The notes under the pieces: model-generated
What the model was told of the DNA's origin: nothing
The model's database searches: none
The model's input: only the letters and a program-made list of their open reading frames with translations
Program-made: the position numbers and the translations under genes
Shown: positions 8,525-18,094 of the stretch, piece after piece
How positions within the stretch are numbered: the stretch's first letter is position 1
Layout of the letters: every line of letters starts with the position of its first letter
DNA from: Lachnoclostridium sp. An169
GTDB taxonomy: Bacteria > Bacillota > Clostridia > Lachnospirales > Lachnospiraceae
Length of the DNA: 64,000 nucleotides
Direction of reading: 5' to 3'
Assembly: GCF_002160525.1 (NCBI RefSeq)
Contig: NZ_NFKT01000001.1
Location: 124,001-188,000, forward strand

Positions 8525-10060
8525 ATGTCAAAGAAGCAGAGAACATCCGATAAGACAGGACGAAGGAGCAAACAGAGAGGAAGGTCGAGAAGAAATCAGA
8601 ATAATAACAGGTTCGGAGCGTTCTGCATTATACTGCAGACCATATTGAGCCTGGCATTTATGGCGGTTCTGATGATGATCAATATACTGCCGCTGAAATA
8701 TCTTTCTCTGATTGCGATGGTGCTGGTTTTCCTCTGGTGTATTACACTGAATACCCAGATTGCCAGAAAAAGGCGGGGGATTGCCGGTAAAGTGTTCAGT
8801 CTTGTCCTGGTCGGCTGCCTGTCGATGGGAACGTTCTATATTGCACAGGCAAACGGCGTGCTGGGGATGATTACAGATGGAAATTTCCAGGTGAATAATA
8901 TGGTGGTGGCTGTTCTGGCAGACGATCCCGCTGAGAGCATAGAGGGAGCGGCAGATTACAACTTCGGCGTTCAGTTTGAACGGGGCGGAGATAATATGCA
9001 GGCTGCAATTACAGATATCCAGGAGGAACTGGGGCGCGACATTAATATGACGGAATTTGATTCTGTCCAGGACCAGGCGACGGCTCTCCATGACGGAAAG
9101 GTAGAAGCGATCCTCTATAATGATGCGTATACCGATCTTCTGGAGGAAGCTTTTCCGGGATACAAAGACAGCGTGAAGATTATTTACCAGCATTCGATCC
9201 GTGTGGAACTCAATCTGGGAAATTCCTCTTCCGATGACAGTCTGACGAAAAAGCCGTTTACGGTGTATATCAGCGGTATTGATGTCTATGGTGATATTTC
9301 ACAGACAAGCCGGAGCGATGTAAATATTATTGCGGTAGTGAATCCGACGACCCATCAGGTGCTTCTGGTTACTACTCCGAGAGATTATTATGTGGAGATC
9401 CCGGGGATATCAAAGGGAGAAAAAGATAAGCTGACTCATGCAGGTATTTACGGAGTGGATGCTTCCATGGATACGCTGGCAGAGCTGTATGAGACGGAGA
9501 TTAATTATTACGTCCGTCTGAACTTTACATCCATGATTGATATCGTAGATATTCTCGGCGGAGTGGATGTGTATTCCGAGTATGAGTTTACGACAAGCAA
9601 GGATTCGGGATATGTGATGGATGTTAAGAAAGGAATCAACCATTTTAACGGCGAACAGGCGTTGGCGTTCAGCCGTGAAAGACAGAATGTTCCGGATGGT
9701 GATAATACAAGAGGAAAAGATCAGCAGGCTGTTATCACTGCCATGCTGAAGAAGATGCTTTCCCCGACTATGCTTCTTAAAGCGGGAAGCGTTATGAATC
9801 AGGTAAGCCAGAATGTGGATACGAATGTCTCTCAGGCTCAGCTTACAGGACTCATACGTAATCAGTTGGGAACAAATGCAACATGGACGATTAAATCTGT
9901 TGCGGCTGAAGGAACCGGGGCAAAGGATGTCTGTTATTCGTCCGGAAAACAGCAGCTCTATGTTACAAAACCGGATAGGAACAGCATTGATTCGATTATA
10001 GAAGAGGTGAATATAGTTGAAGAAGGCGGCATATTAGAAGATGCAGAACCGCTTAACTGA
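8525..10060 (+). CDS. LytR-CpsA-Psr family cell-wall polymer ligase
   Basis: LCP proteins move teichoic acids or capsules from lipid carrier to peptidoglycan. The 511-residue protein has a very basic cytoplasmic N-terminus and three transmembrane helices (about 33-53, 57-77, 86-106). The LCP domain covers about 245-425, with the conserved arginine motifs TTPRDYY near 284 and AFSRERQ near 381 followed by the downstream NTRGKDQQ. Residues about 120-235 form an extra outer region that resembles half of a type 3 solute-binding fold. AAGGA lies eight bases before the ATG. Its own promoter and terminator make it monocistronic, and the glycan locus it may serve begins about 6 kb on. Confidence 0.9.
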   Translation: MSKKQRTSDKTGRRSKQRGRSRRNQNNNRFGAFCIILQTILSLAFMAVLMMINILPLKYLSLIAMVLVFLWCITLNTQIARKRRGIAGKVFSLVLVGCLSMGTFYIAQANGVLGMITDGNFQVNNMVVAVLADDPAESIEGAADYNFGVQFERGGDNMQAAITDIQEELGRDINMTEFDSVQDQATALHDGKVEAILYNDAYTDLLEEAFPGYKDSVKIIYQHSIRVELNLGNSSSDDSLTKKPFTVYISGIDVYGDISQTSRSDVNIIAVVNPTTHQVLLVTTPRDYYVEIPGISKGEKDKLTHAGIYGVDASMDTLAELYETEINYYVRLNFTSMIDIVDILGGVDVYSEYEFTTSKDSGYVMDVKKGINHFNGEQALAFSRERQNVPDGDNTRGKDQQAVITAMLKKMLSPTMLLKAGSVMNQVSQNVDTNVSQAQLTGLIRNQLGTNATWTIKSVAAEGTGAKDVCYSSGKQQLYVTKPDRNSIDSIIEEVNIVEEGGILEDAEPLN

Positions 10061-10067
10061 TTTTGAG

Positions 10068-10108
10068 GTCTGGAATTTTCATAAAAAATGAAAATTCCAG
10101 ACTTTTTA
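10068..10108 (+). terminator. Rho-independent terminator after the LCP gene
   Basis: A perfect 15-bp stem (10068-10082 with 10088-10102) closes an AAAAA loop, and TTTTT follows. Confidence 0.92.
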
Positions 10109-10183
10109 TATAGATTATTTTTGTCTTTTGCATTAAAATAGTAAAGTATTCATGAAAAATGAAATAGGAGGGGCAATAAGATA

Positions 10184-13033
10184 ATGAAGAAAAAGTTTTT
10201 GTATCTGCTTCTGGCGGCAAGTATGATCACTGTTAATCTTGGTTCTGTAGCAATGGCAGCAGATGGCGAAACTACATCACAGATAGCGGCGGAAGCAGAG
10301 AATGAAAATGCAGCCGATAACAACGCAAGTGAAAGTACGGTACCTGATGAAAATGTGGCGCAGGATGTGAAAGAGAACATCGAATCCACCGGGGACGATG
10401 TGGAGGAAGATAACGCTGCTGTTTCCGAAGAAGATGGTGGAGAAAAAGCGTCTTCCGAAGAAAACGCTGCGTCGGATTTGGAAACTCCGGATATCGATTC
10501 AGCAGAAAATACTGTTGCGGAGCAAGAGGATGAAAGTGTATCAGAAGATGCATCCATAAATGAGGAGCCGGATGTTCAGAAAACGGAAAGCCCGATGGTT
10601 GAAAATAGCTGGCGTTATACGGACGGAGTCTGGACGCCTTCAGAAATCATGACGTTCAGTGACGATCCCAATGCCTGGGGTAAAGTAGATGGATATTTTG
10701 TTAACAATCTGGGAGACAAGATTGAAGGAGCAGTTGCAAGGGGAATTGATGTATCTCATCATCAGGGAGAAATCGACTGGGAAAAAGTAAAAGATTCGGA
10801 TATTGACTTTGTAATTATCCGTTGTGGCTATGGTGGAAATGATTCATCACAGGATGACAAATACTGGGAAAGAAATGTTTCGGAGTGCGAAAGACTCGGT
10901 ATTCCATATGGCGTGTATATTTATTCATATGCGATGAATGTGGAATCTGCAAAAAGTGAGGCGGATCATGTCCTTCGCCTTCTGAAAGGGCATAATCCGG
11001 ACTATCCGGTTTATTATGACCTGGAAAACGAGGGGACAGGTTATGATCAGTCAAAACTCGGAGCCAAGACCCTTGGGGATATGGCAGAAGCGTTTTGCAA
11101 TAAGATCACTGCAGCAGGTTATGATGTCGGTATCTATGCAAACAAGAACTGGTTTACCAATATACTTACAGACTCCAGATTTGCCCAGTGGGATAAATGG
11201 GTGGCGCAGTATAACCCGAAGTGTACATATGAGGGAGAATATGTAATGTGGCAGGCAACCGCTTCGGGTCGGATTGACGGCATAGACGGTCCGGTTGATA
11301 TTAATTTTGAATTTGAAAACTGGCAGGTGAATACGATCAAGACGGATATAGCTTCTCCGCAGACTGCGGGAAAGGATATCACATTATCTGCTGATGTGTC
11401 CGGAGCGACGTCAGGTCTGGAGTACAAATTTGTGTGGATGAAAGATAACTGGCAGTCCTGGGATGTGATTCAGGCGTTTTCAAAGAAAAGTACAGCAGTG
11501 TGGACTCCGAAAGAAGACGGCGATTATACATTATATATGGATGTGCAGAATCAATGGGGAAAGATTGTTACGGTAACTATTCCTTATAAGATACAAAGCT
11601 GGCATCATGGAGGCGTGACCACGAATATTGCAGCACCGCAGGTGAAAAATCAGGGTATTACTGTAAAAGGAAATGTTGAAGGTAATTCGGATGGACTGGA
11701 ATATAAATTCGTCTGGATGAAAAATAACTGGCAGTCCTGGAATGTAATACAGGATTTCTCGAAAAAGAATACGGCAGTATGGACGCCGAAAGAGTCCGGA
11801 AAGTATACACTTTATGTGGATATCAGAGACAAGAACGGAGTGATAGAAACCAAGACGGTGGATTTTGAAATACTGGACAGGAATTGGAAACTTTCCGATA
11901 TTCAGCTCTCTACTACAGGTAATGCAGAGGTGGGGAAAGGTATTCAGATTATTCCACAGATTACACAGGTATCACAAAATGCCGGAAACGCTGATCTTGA
12001 ATTTAAATATGTATGGATGAAAAACGGATGGAATGCCTGGGGAGTGATTCAGGATTTCTCAGACAGTAAGTCTGTGACGTGGATACCTACCGAGACAGGA
12101 GATTATTATTTCTATGTTGATGCACAGGATCAGAATGGTTACAAGGAAACTGTCTATGTACATATGAAAGTGTCTGCACAGAGTTGGAGTTATAATTCTG
12201 TGAAAGCGAATGTTTCTTCGCCACAGGTTAAAGAAACCAGGATTACGGTTACTCCACAGCTGAGCGGAAACCTGTATGGTCTGCAGTATAAGTTTGTATG
12301 GGAGAAAGACAATTGGAATAAGTGGGGTGTATTCCAGCAGTTTTCGAACAAGAATTCTGCTGTCTGGCAGCCTGATGAACCCGGAAATTACACAATCTAT
12401 GTCGATGTCAGGGATATAGCCGGGAACATTATCACAAAGACCATGGATTTCGAGGTGTGGGACAAGGAATGGAAGATTGAAAGTATCAATTTCTCGCCTG
12501 AATCATCACAGACGTATGGAGAGTCGTTTGTGATAACACCGGTTGTAAAATGGATTGACGAAAGTAAACAGTCAGCACTGGAGTATAAATATGTCTGGAT
12601 GACGGACGGATGGAAGAAATGGGATGTTCTTGCCCAGTTTTCCGGAAGAACCAGTATGGAATGGATGGCAGCAGAGCCGGCAGAATATGGAATCTATGTG
12701 GACGTCCGGGACAGTGAAGGAAATATGGAAACTATGAGTGCTGATTATACAGTAGCACAGGGTGAGTGGAAATATGAAGACCTTGTAATCAGCCAGGTGG
12801 GAAATGACGCCCAGGTAAAGATCGCTCCTCAGATTTCCGGTAATACATATGGTCTGGAGTACAAATATGTCTGGATGAAAGACGGATGGCAGAAGTGGGG
12901 CGTAATCAAATCTTTTTCGGATCAGTCAAGTATTAACTGGACAACAGATCCGGGCGAATATGAGATTTATGTAGATGTGATGGACAAGACAGGAAGCATA
13001 GTTACTTTGCATAAAGAATTTACAGTGAATTGA
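10184..13033 (+). CDS. Secreted GH25 muramidase with six C-terminal repeats
   Basis: A predicted N-acetylmuramidase cutting the peptidoglycan glycan strand. The 949-residue protein opens with a signal peptide ending near AMAA. An acidic low-complexity linker (about 25-140) and the GH25 domain (about 185-385) follow. GIDVSHHQG near 187 and YDLEN near 286 hold the acidic catalytic residues. The rest is six tandem repeats of about 95 residues with the core YKFVWMK..W..W..I..FS, a W.P.E.G.Y.LYVD strand and a closing W. These resemble triple-tyrosine or Ig-like beta modules and probably bind wall or surface glycan. The same repeats fill the next gene, 18 bases downstream. AT-rich codon use differs from recD2 or mfd. 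Confidence 0.9.
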   Translation: MKKKFLYLLLAASMITVNLGSVAMAADGETTSQIAAEAENENAADNNASESTVPDENVAQDVKENIESTGDDVEEDNAAVSEEDGGEKASSEENAASDLETPDIDSAENTVAEQEDESVSEDASINEEPDVQKTESPMVENSWRYTDGVWTPSEIMTFSDDPNAWGKVDGYFVNNLGDKIEGAVARGIDVSHHQGEIDWEKVKDSDIDFVIIRCGYGGNDSSQDDKYWERNVSECERLGIPYGVYIYSYAMNVESAKSEADHVLRLLKGHNPDYPVYYDLENEGTGYDQSKLGAKTLGDMAEAFCNKITAAGYDVGIYANKNWFTNILTDSRFAQWDKWVAQYNPKCTYEGEYVMWQATASGRIDGIDGPVDINFEFENWQVNTIKTDIASPQTAGKDITLSADVSGATSGLEYKFVWMKDNWQSWDVIQAFSKKSTAVWTPKEDGDYTLYMDVQNQWGKIVTVTIPYKIQSWHHGGVTTNIAAPQVKNQGITVKGNVEGNSDGLEYKFVWMKNNWQSWNVIQDFSKKNTAVWTPKESGKYTLYVDIRDKNGVIETKTVDFEILDRNWKLSDIQLSTTGNAEVGKGIQIIPQITQVSQNAGNADLEFKYVWMKNGWNAWGVIQDFSDSKSVTWIPTETGDYYFYVDAQDQNGYKETVYVHMKVSAQSWSYNSVKANVSSPQVKETRITVTPQLSGNLYGLQYKFVWEKDNWNKWGVFQQFSNKNSAVWQPDEPGNYTIYVDVRDIAGNIITKTMDFEVWDKEWKIESINFSPESSQTYGESFVITPVVKWIDESKQSALEYKYVWMTDGWKKWDVLAQFSGRTSMEWMAAEPAEYGIYVDVRDSEGNMETMSADYTVAQGEWKYEDLVISQVGNDAQVKIAPQISGNTYGLEYKYVWMKDGWQKWGVIKSFSDQSSINWTTDPGEYEIYVDVMDKTGSIVTLHKEFTVN

Positions 13034-13051
13034 CGGGAGGTGGACAGATAT

Positions 13052-15919
13052 ATGAAAAAAGGAAGAGTGTTGAGTATAATTCTGGCTTTTGCTCTTTTCA
13101 GCAGTGCTTTTCCGGTCAATGCCGCTGAAAACAGCCAGAGTATAGAAATTCAGGCAGACGAGACACAAGAAGTGCTGCCCGAAGAAAGTTCAGTTTCAGA
13201 AATAGGAAACAGTATAGCTGATGATGACGAGCAGTATAATGCAGAGGTGCAGAAAGAGGAAAAAACGGATTCTGTAGAAACCCGGGAAGAGGAAAATGAT
13301 GGGGCTGCAGAGCCGGACCAGAACAACATAGAAGAATATTCCAAGGCTCAGACCGCATGGAATTTTGAAAAGGTCACTACAGATCTGAAAAGTCCTCAGC
13401 CGGCGAATACAGATGGAATTACAATTTCACCCGAAATTTCCGGTGCGCCGGAAGGGCTTCAATATAAGTTTGTCTGGATGAAGAACAACTGGAAGGAATG
13501 GGGCGTGATTCAGCCTTTTTCAAAAGCATCAGAGGCGGTCTGGAAACCCCGGCAGACAGGGAAGTATTCTTTATACGTGGATGTAAAAGATGCTACAGGA
13601 AAAACTGTGACGAAGACGCTTGAATACCAGATCTCGGATGTCAACTGGAAGTATGAAGGGCAGGATGTTGTTCCTGTAAATGCACAGAATCCCGGAGAAG
13701 AGATAGATGTAACTGTCAATGTCAGCGGTAATACGAAAGGAATGCAGTATAAATTTGTGTGGATGAAGGATAACTGGGAAAAATGGGGAGTCCTTCAGGC
13801 TTTCTCAAGCAAGAATACTGCAAAATTTACTTTATCAGAGCCGGGAGATTATAAAATTTATGTGGACATAAAAGACTGGAAAGGTGAAATTACCACAAAG
13901 ATCTTTGACTATAAAATTATGACCCACATATGGTCGTTTGACAGTATATCGACGGATTTGCCGACCCCCCAGGAAAAATATACGGTTCCCATTACGATAA
14001 CCCCACAGGTTTCCGGTGATACAGAAGGCTTGAAATACAAGTTTGTATGGGAAAAAGATAACTGGAAAAAATGGGGTGTCATACAGAAGTTTTCGTCGAA
14101 AGCCTCTGCTGCATGGTCTCCCGATGAAGAGGGAAACTACAATCTATATGTAGATATTCAGGATGTGGATGGCAGAATTATTACAAAACATATTCCATAT
14201 CAGATAACAAAAGTTAACTGGAAATATGAAGGCATTGAGACGACTCCGGAAGATGTCCAGAAAAAAGGAAATAAAGTAACGATTAAGGGAATCGCTTCAG
14301 GAAACACGGAAGGACTCCAGTATAAATTTGTCTGGGAGAAAGATAACTGGAAAGAGTGGGGCGTAATCCGAAAATTCTCCGACAGTTCTGAATGTACATG
14401 GAATACTCCGAAAAAAAGTGGAGAGTATAAGATATATGTAGATATAAAGGACAGAGATGGAGAAATACGGACGCAGTATATTGACTATTATGTGGCAACG
14501 CAAATCTGGAAACATGAAGGGGTTGATGTCAATGGAGGTGTCTCTGAACAGGTTTATACGAATATTCCGATTACAGCATCAGCATCCGGAGAAACAAAGA
14601 ATCTGAAATACAAATTTGTCTGGATGAAAGATAACTGGAAAGAATGGGGGGTAATTCAGGATTTCAGTACAAAAAATACTGCAACATGGTATCCGAAGGA
14701 AGCAGGAACTTACGAGATCTATTCAGATATAAAAGATGTTGACGGACGAATTGTTACGCTTACTCAGAAATATGTCGTGAATAAAGCGCCCTGGAGTATG
14801 AAGAGTCTGGAGAAAGAAGGCACGGGATCCTATTTTGTAGGAGATACCGCTACAGTAACAGCAGTGACTAGCGGGCAGACGAATGGACTCAAATTTAAGT
14901 TTGTCCAAAAAAATGGAGAAAGCTGGGATGACTGGAAGGTTCTGAGAGATTTCAGTACCAATAATAGCGTAAATGTTAAAATTAACAAGTCAGGAAACAC
15001 CTATATTTATGTTGATGTAAAAGATCAGCGCGGGGTAATATTCGATCCTTTTGTCATCAAACTTACAGGGCTTAACTATAGCTCTGCCAGCGTGTCTTCC
15101 AGTAAAATTTCACTGGGCAAATCAGTTCAGGTATATCCTAATATTTATGGAGGGTCAGCGCCTGGACTTGAATGTAAATATGTCTGGATGAAGGATAATT
15201 GGAGCAGTTGGAATGTAATTAAGGATTTTTCGGGTTCAAAAAGCGTGACCTGGACACCGAGTGAAGAAGGAACGTATTACATTTATATTGATGCGCGACT
15301 GAATGGAGTTGTGAAAACGAAAACAGTTAAAGTTGTTGTCGAGAAGCAGAAAAATGGCTGGTATTATGAAGGCGGTTATAAATTCTATTATATTAATGGA
15401 GTTAAACAGCTTGATCTGGATGGAATACTTCCGAAACAGTCCAGCTACTATATAAAAGTAAACAGGACAACATGCTCGGTAACTGTTTATGCAAAGGATG
15501 GAAGCAATGGTTATATAATCCCGGTGAAAAGGTTTGCTTGTTCGGTCGGACTTCCGTCAACGCCAACACCTGCAGGAACGTATTACACTTCCAACAAATA
15601 CAGATGGCATACTTTGATAGGTCCGTCATATGGACAATATTGCACAAGAATTGTCGGCGGTGTTCTCTTCCATTCTGTGGCAGGAAGAAATATGACCAGT
15701 TACAATTTGAATGCGCGTGATTATAATAAACTTGGTTCTCCTGCATCACATGGATGTGTTCGATTATGTGTGCGTGATGCAAAATGGATCTATGACAACT
15801 GCAGTCTTGGAACAAAGGTTACGATATATGACAGTTCTGATCCGGGACCGCTGGGGAAACCCGCTACCATAAAGATACCGTCTGGACAGACCTGGGATCC
15901 CACAGATCCTAATATTTAA
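13052..15919 (+). CDS. Secreted L,D-transpeptidase with seven repeats
   Basis: A predicted YkuD-family L,D-transpeptidase forming 3-3 peptidoglycan cross-links or attaching surface proteins. The 955-residue protein has a signal peptide ending near VNAA, then an acidic linker to about residue 105. Seven repeats of about 95 residues match those in the GH25 protein. A short choline-binding-like piece (NGWYYEGGYKFYYINGV) precedes the catalytic domain (about 800-950), whose SHGCVRL motif carries the active Cys near residue 901. ATG 13052 is chosen, with GGGAGG 11 bases upstream; GTG 13040 lies inside that site. It is in an operon with the muramidase and ends at a hairpin. Confidence 0.92.
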   Translation: MKKGRVLSIILAFALFSSAFPVNAAENSQSIEIQADETQEVLPEESSVSEIGNSIADDDEQYNAEVQKEEKTDSVETREEENDGAAEPDQNNIEEYSKAQTAWNFEKVTTDLKSPQPANTDGITISPEISGAPEGLQYKFVWMKNNWKEWGVIQPFSKASEAVWKPRQTGKYSLYVDVKDATGKTVTKTLEYQISDVNWKYEGQDVVPVNAQNPGEEIDVTVNVSGNTKGMQYKFVWMKDNWEKWGVLQAFSSKNTAKFTLSEPGDYKIYVDIKDWKGEITTKIFDYKIMTHIWSFDSISTDLPTPQEKYTVPITITPQVSGDTEGLKYKFVWEKDNWKKWGVIQKFSSKASAAWSPDEEGNYNLYVDIQDVDGRIITKHIPYQITKVNWKYEGIETTPEDVQKKGNKVTIKGIASGNTEGLQYKFVWEKDNWKEWGVIRKFSDSSECTWNTPKKSGEYKIYVDIKDRDGEIRTQYIDYYVATQIWKHEGVDVNGGVSEQVYTNIPITASASGETKNLKYKFVWMKDNWKEWGVIQDFSTKNTATWYPKEAGTYEIYSDIKDVDGRIVTLTQKYVVNKAPWSMKSLEKEGTGSYFVGDTATVTAVTSGQTNGLKFKFVQKNGESWDDWKVLRDFSTNNSVNVKINKSGNTYIYVDVKDQRGVIFDPFVIKLTGLNYSSASVSSSKISLGKSVQVYPNIYGGSAPGLECKYVWMKDNWSSWNVIKDFSGSKSVTWTPSEEGTYYIYIDARLNGVVKTKTVKVVVEKQKNGWYYEGGYKFYYINGVKQLDLDGILPKQSSYYIKVNRTTCSVTVYAKDGSNGYIIPVKRFACSVGLPSTPTPAGTYYTSNKYRWHTLIGPSYGQYCTRIVGGVLFHSVAGRNMTSYNLNARDYNKLGSPASHGCVRLCVRDAKWIYDNCSLGTKVTIYDSSDPGPLGKPATIKIPSGQTWDPTDPNI

Positions 15920-15930
15920 CAATTATTGTT

Positions 15931-15971
15931 TACGCCTCTGCCTACATTAAATCAATGCAGGCAGAGGCGTA
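15931..15971 (+). terminator. Terminator-like hairpin after the L,D-transpeptidase gene
   Basis: TACGCCTCTGCCT (15931-15943) pairs perfectly with AGGCAGAGGCGTA (15959-15971) across a 15-base AT-rich loop. Only a short T-poor tail follows, so it may also act as an RNA-stabilising 3' end. Confidence 0.7.
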
Positions 15972-16016
15972 TTTGTCAAAAATGTGAAAGGATTGTGTGC
16001 GGCAGAAGGAATATGG

Positions 16017-16091
16017 TTGTATTTGGAGAGCAGATGTACTATAATATTCAGCGAATGTATTCTTGTAATAATGTGGATATTCTGGTATTAT
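16017..16091 (+). promoter_or_regulatory. Tandem putative promoters for the surface-glycan locus
   Basis: Two candidate sigma-A promoters lie in the gap: TTGTAT (16017-16022) with a perfect TATAAT (16040-16045), and TTGTAA (16063-16068) with TATTAT (16086-16091). Each pair has a 17-bp spacer. These are the only clear promoters before the long unidirectional run of glycan genes. Confidence 0.6.
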
Positions 16092-16142
16092 AAAGCGTAT
16101 GTTAATAAAATGTTAAATTTTGAAACAAAGAGGACATAATTT

Positions 16143-18080
16143 ATGAAGAAGTTGATTAATTTTAGAAATTCAAGAACAAGAATGATTTTACTCTGCCTCG
16201 TAGATATACTTACTCTTACAGTGCATCCTTTTCTGGCAATTATTATGCGATATGAGATGCATTATTCGTGGGTGCCTGCGGATTATCTGCACAGTATAAG
16301 GTCGTATTTAATTATTAATATTGCCACTACGCTGATTATTTTTCTGATTTTGAATCTGTATAACAGTATCTGGAGTTTTGCAGGGATGAATGAGCTTGCG
16401 CTGATAGTGATCGCCTGCGGGTTGTCAACTGTAATACAGGCATTTGGCATGCAGATACTGGCTCTCAGTGTTCCGCGAAGTTTTCATGTGTTTTATTTTT
16501 TCCTTTTGACAATGACTACAACCATTACCAGGTTCTCTTATAAAGCCCTTCGTGCCATAAAGAGCAGTTGGAAGAAGCAGAGCGGACATGTGTATCAGAC
16601 TCTTGTGATCGGTGCGGGAGAGGCTGGCAGCATGATTATCCAGGAATTGAAATTCAGTTCTCATCTGAACAGCAGAGTTGTCGGAGTGATCGATGATAAT
16701 CCGTCGAAAAAGGGAAAATATATTCATGGCGTAAAGGTGCTTGGAAACAGGGATATGATCATTCCGGTGGTGGAAAAATACGGCGTGGATGAAATTATCC
16801 TTGCCATTCCTTCAGCAAGTCCGAAGACAACAAGAGAGATCCTTGAAATCTGCAATCAGACATCGTGTAAATTGAAGATTCTTCCCGGAATGTATCAGTT
16901 CATTACGGAAGAAGTGAATGTCTCAAAACTGCGTGAGGTTTCCATAGAAGATCTGTTGGGAAGAGACCCGATTAAGATTGATATGGACAGCGTAAAGGGA
17001 TATATAGAAAATAAAACAATCCTTGTAACCGGAGGCGGCGGTTCAATCGGAAGCGAACTTTGCAGACAGGTTGCAAAATGTAACCCTCGGAGACTGATTA
17101 TCTTTGATATCTATGAGAATAATGCATATGACATTCAGCAGGAATTGAAACATGATTATCCGCATCTTGACCTTGTTGTACTGATCGGCTCAGTTCGTAA
17201 TACAAAGAGAATAGAATCCGTAATGGAATCATACAGACCAGATGTAGTATATCATGCTGCTGCACATAAACATGTGCCTTTAATGGAAGACAGTCCAAAT
17301 GAAGCGATTAAAAATAACGTGTTTGGAACGTATAAGACTGCCCGTGCAGCAGATAAGTTCGGCGTGCGGAGATTTGTTCTTATATCCACAGATAAGGCAG
17401 TGAATCCGACGAATATCATGGGCGCATCAAAACGAATTTGCGAGATGGTGATACAGACTTTTAATCGCTATTCGAAAACAGAGTATGTGGCAGTGAGATT
17501 CGGAAATGTGCTGGGAAGTAATGGAAGCGTAATTCCGCTGTTCAAAAAGCAGATGGCAGCAGGTGGACCGGTTACGGTAACTCATCCGGACATTATACGT
17601 TATTTTATGACTATTCCGGAAGCTGTTTCTCTGGTAATGCAGGCAGGAGCGTATGCAAAAGGCGGAGAGATATTTATTCTTGATATGGGAAAACCGGTTA
17701 AGATAGCAGATCTGGCAAAAAATTTGATCAGGCTTTCCGGGTATACTCTTGGCGTTGACATGGAAATAAAGTATACTGGTCTCAGACCGGGAGAAAAACT
17801 GTACGAGGAATTGCTTACAAAAGAAGAAGGAATTACAAAAACGGACAATGATCTTATCTTTATAGGGAAACCGCTTGTGTTTGATGAAGTTCATTTCCTG
17901 AGCGAACTGAAAAAACTTGAGAAGGAAGCGGCAGATGAAAGTCCCTATGTCAAGCAGATTGTATCCAATATTGTTCCTACCTATCATATCAGGCAGGAAG
18001 ATAAAGAACGCGATGCAAGAATATATAAAGAGCTTCATGAACTGGGAGAAGACAGCCAGGAGAAGCCGGTTATGGAATAG
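16143..18080 (+). CDS. Membrane nucleotide-sugar 4,6-dehydratase, CapD/PglF family
   Basis: Predicted to convert UDP-GlcNAc to the 4-keto-6-deoxy sugar, the first step toward 4-amino-trideoxy sugars. The 645-residue protein has four N-terminal transmembrane helices (about 1-140). A CoA-binding-like Rossmann domain has VIGAGEAGSMI near 155. The catalytic short-chain dehydrogenase domain begins with VTGGGGSIGSEL near 297. This is the standard FlaA1/CapD/PglF layout and length. AGAGGA precedes the ATG. It heads the locus, directly followed by an aminotransferase and a sugar-phosphate transferase, the PglF-PglE-PglC order. Confidence 0.9.
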   Translation: MKKLINFRNSRTRMILLCLVDILTLTVHPFLAIIMRYEMHYSWVPADYLHSIRSYLIINIATTLIIFLILNLYNSIWSFAGMNELALIVIACGLSTVIQAFGMQILALSVPRSFHVFYFFLLTMTTTITRFSYKALRAIKSSWKKQSGHVYQTLVIGAGEAGSMIIQELKFSSHLNSRVVGVIDDNPSKKGKYIHGVKVLGNRDMIIPVVEKYGVDEIILAIPSASPKTTREILEICNQTSCKLKILPGMYQFITEEVNVSKLREVSIEDLLGRDPIKIDMDSVKGYIENKTILVTGGGGSIGSELCRQVAKCNPRRLIIFDIYENNAYDIQQELKHDYPHLDLVVLIGSVRNTKRIESVMESYRPDVVYHAAAHKHVPLMEDSPNEAIKNNVFGTYKTARAADKFGVRRFVLISTDKAVNPTNIMGASKRICEMVIQTFNRYSKTEYVAVRFGNVLGSNGSVIPLFKKQMAAGGPVTVTHPDIIRYFMTIPEAVSLVMQAGAYAKGGEIFILDMGKPVKIADLAKNLIRLSGYTLGVDMEIKYTGLRPGEKLYEELLTKEEGITKTDNDLIFIGKPLVFDEVHFLSELKKLEKEAADESPYVKQIVSNIVPTYHIRQEDKERDARIYKELHELGEDSQEKPVME

Positions 18081-18094
18081 AGGTGTTTGATAAA

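Noticed and set aside
11341-15340. CRISPR-like or DNA tandem repeat array
   Set aside because: Repeats are protein-level, about 285 bases long and diverged in DNA; no spacer-repeat pattern or cas genes exist in the window.
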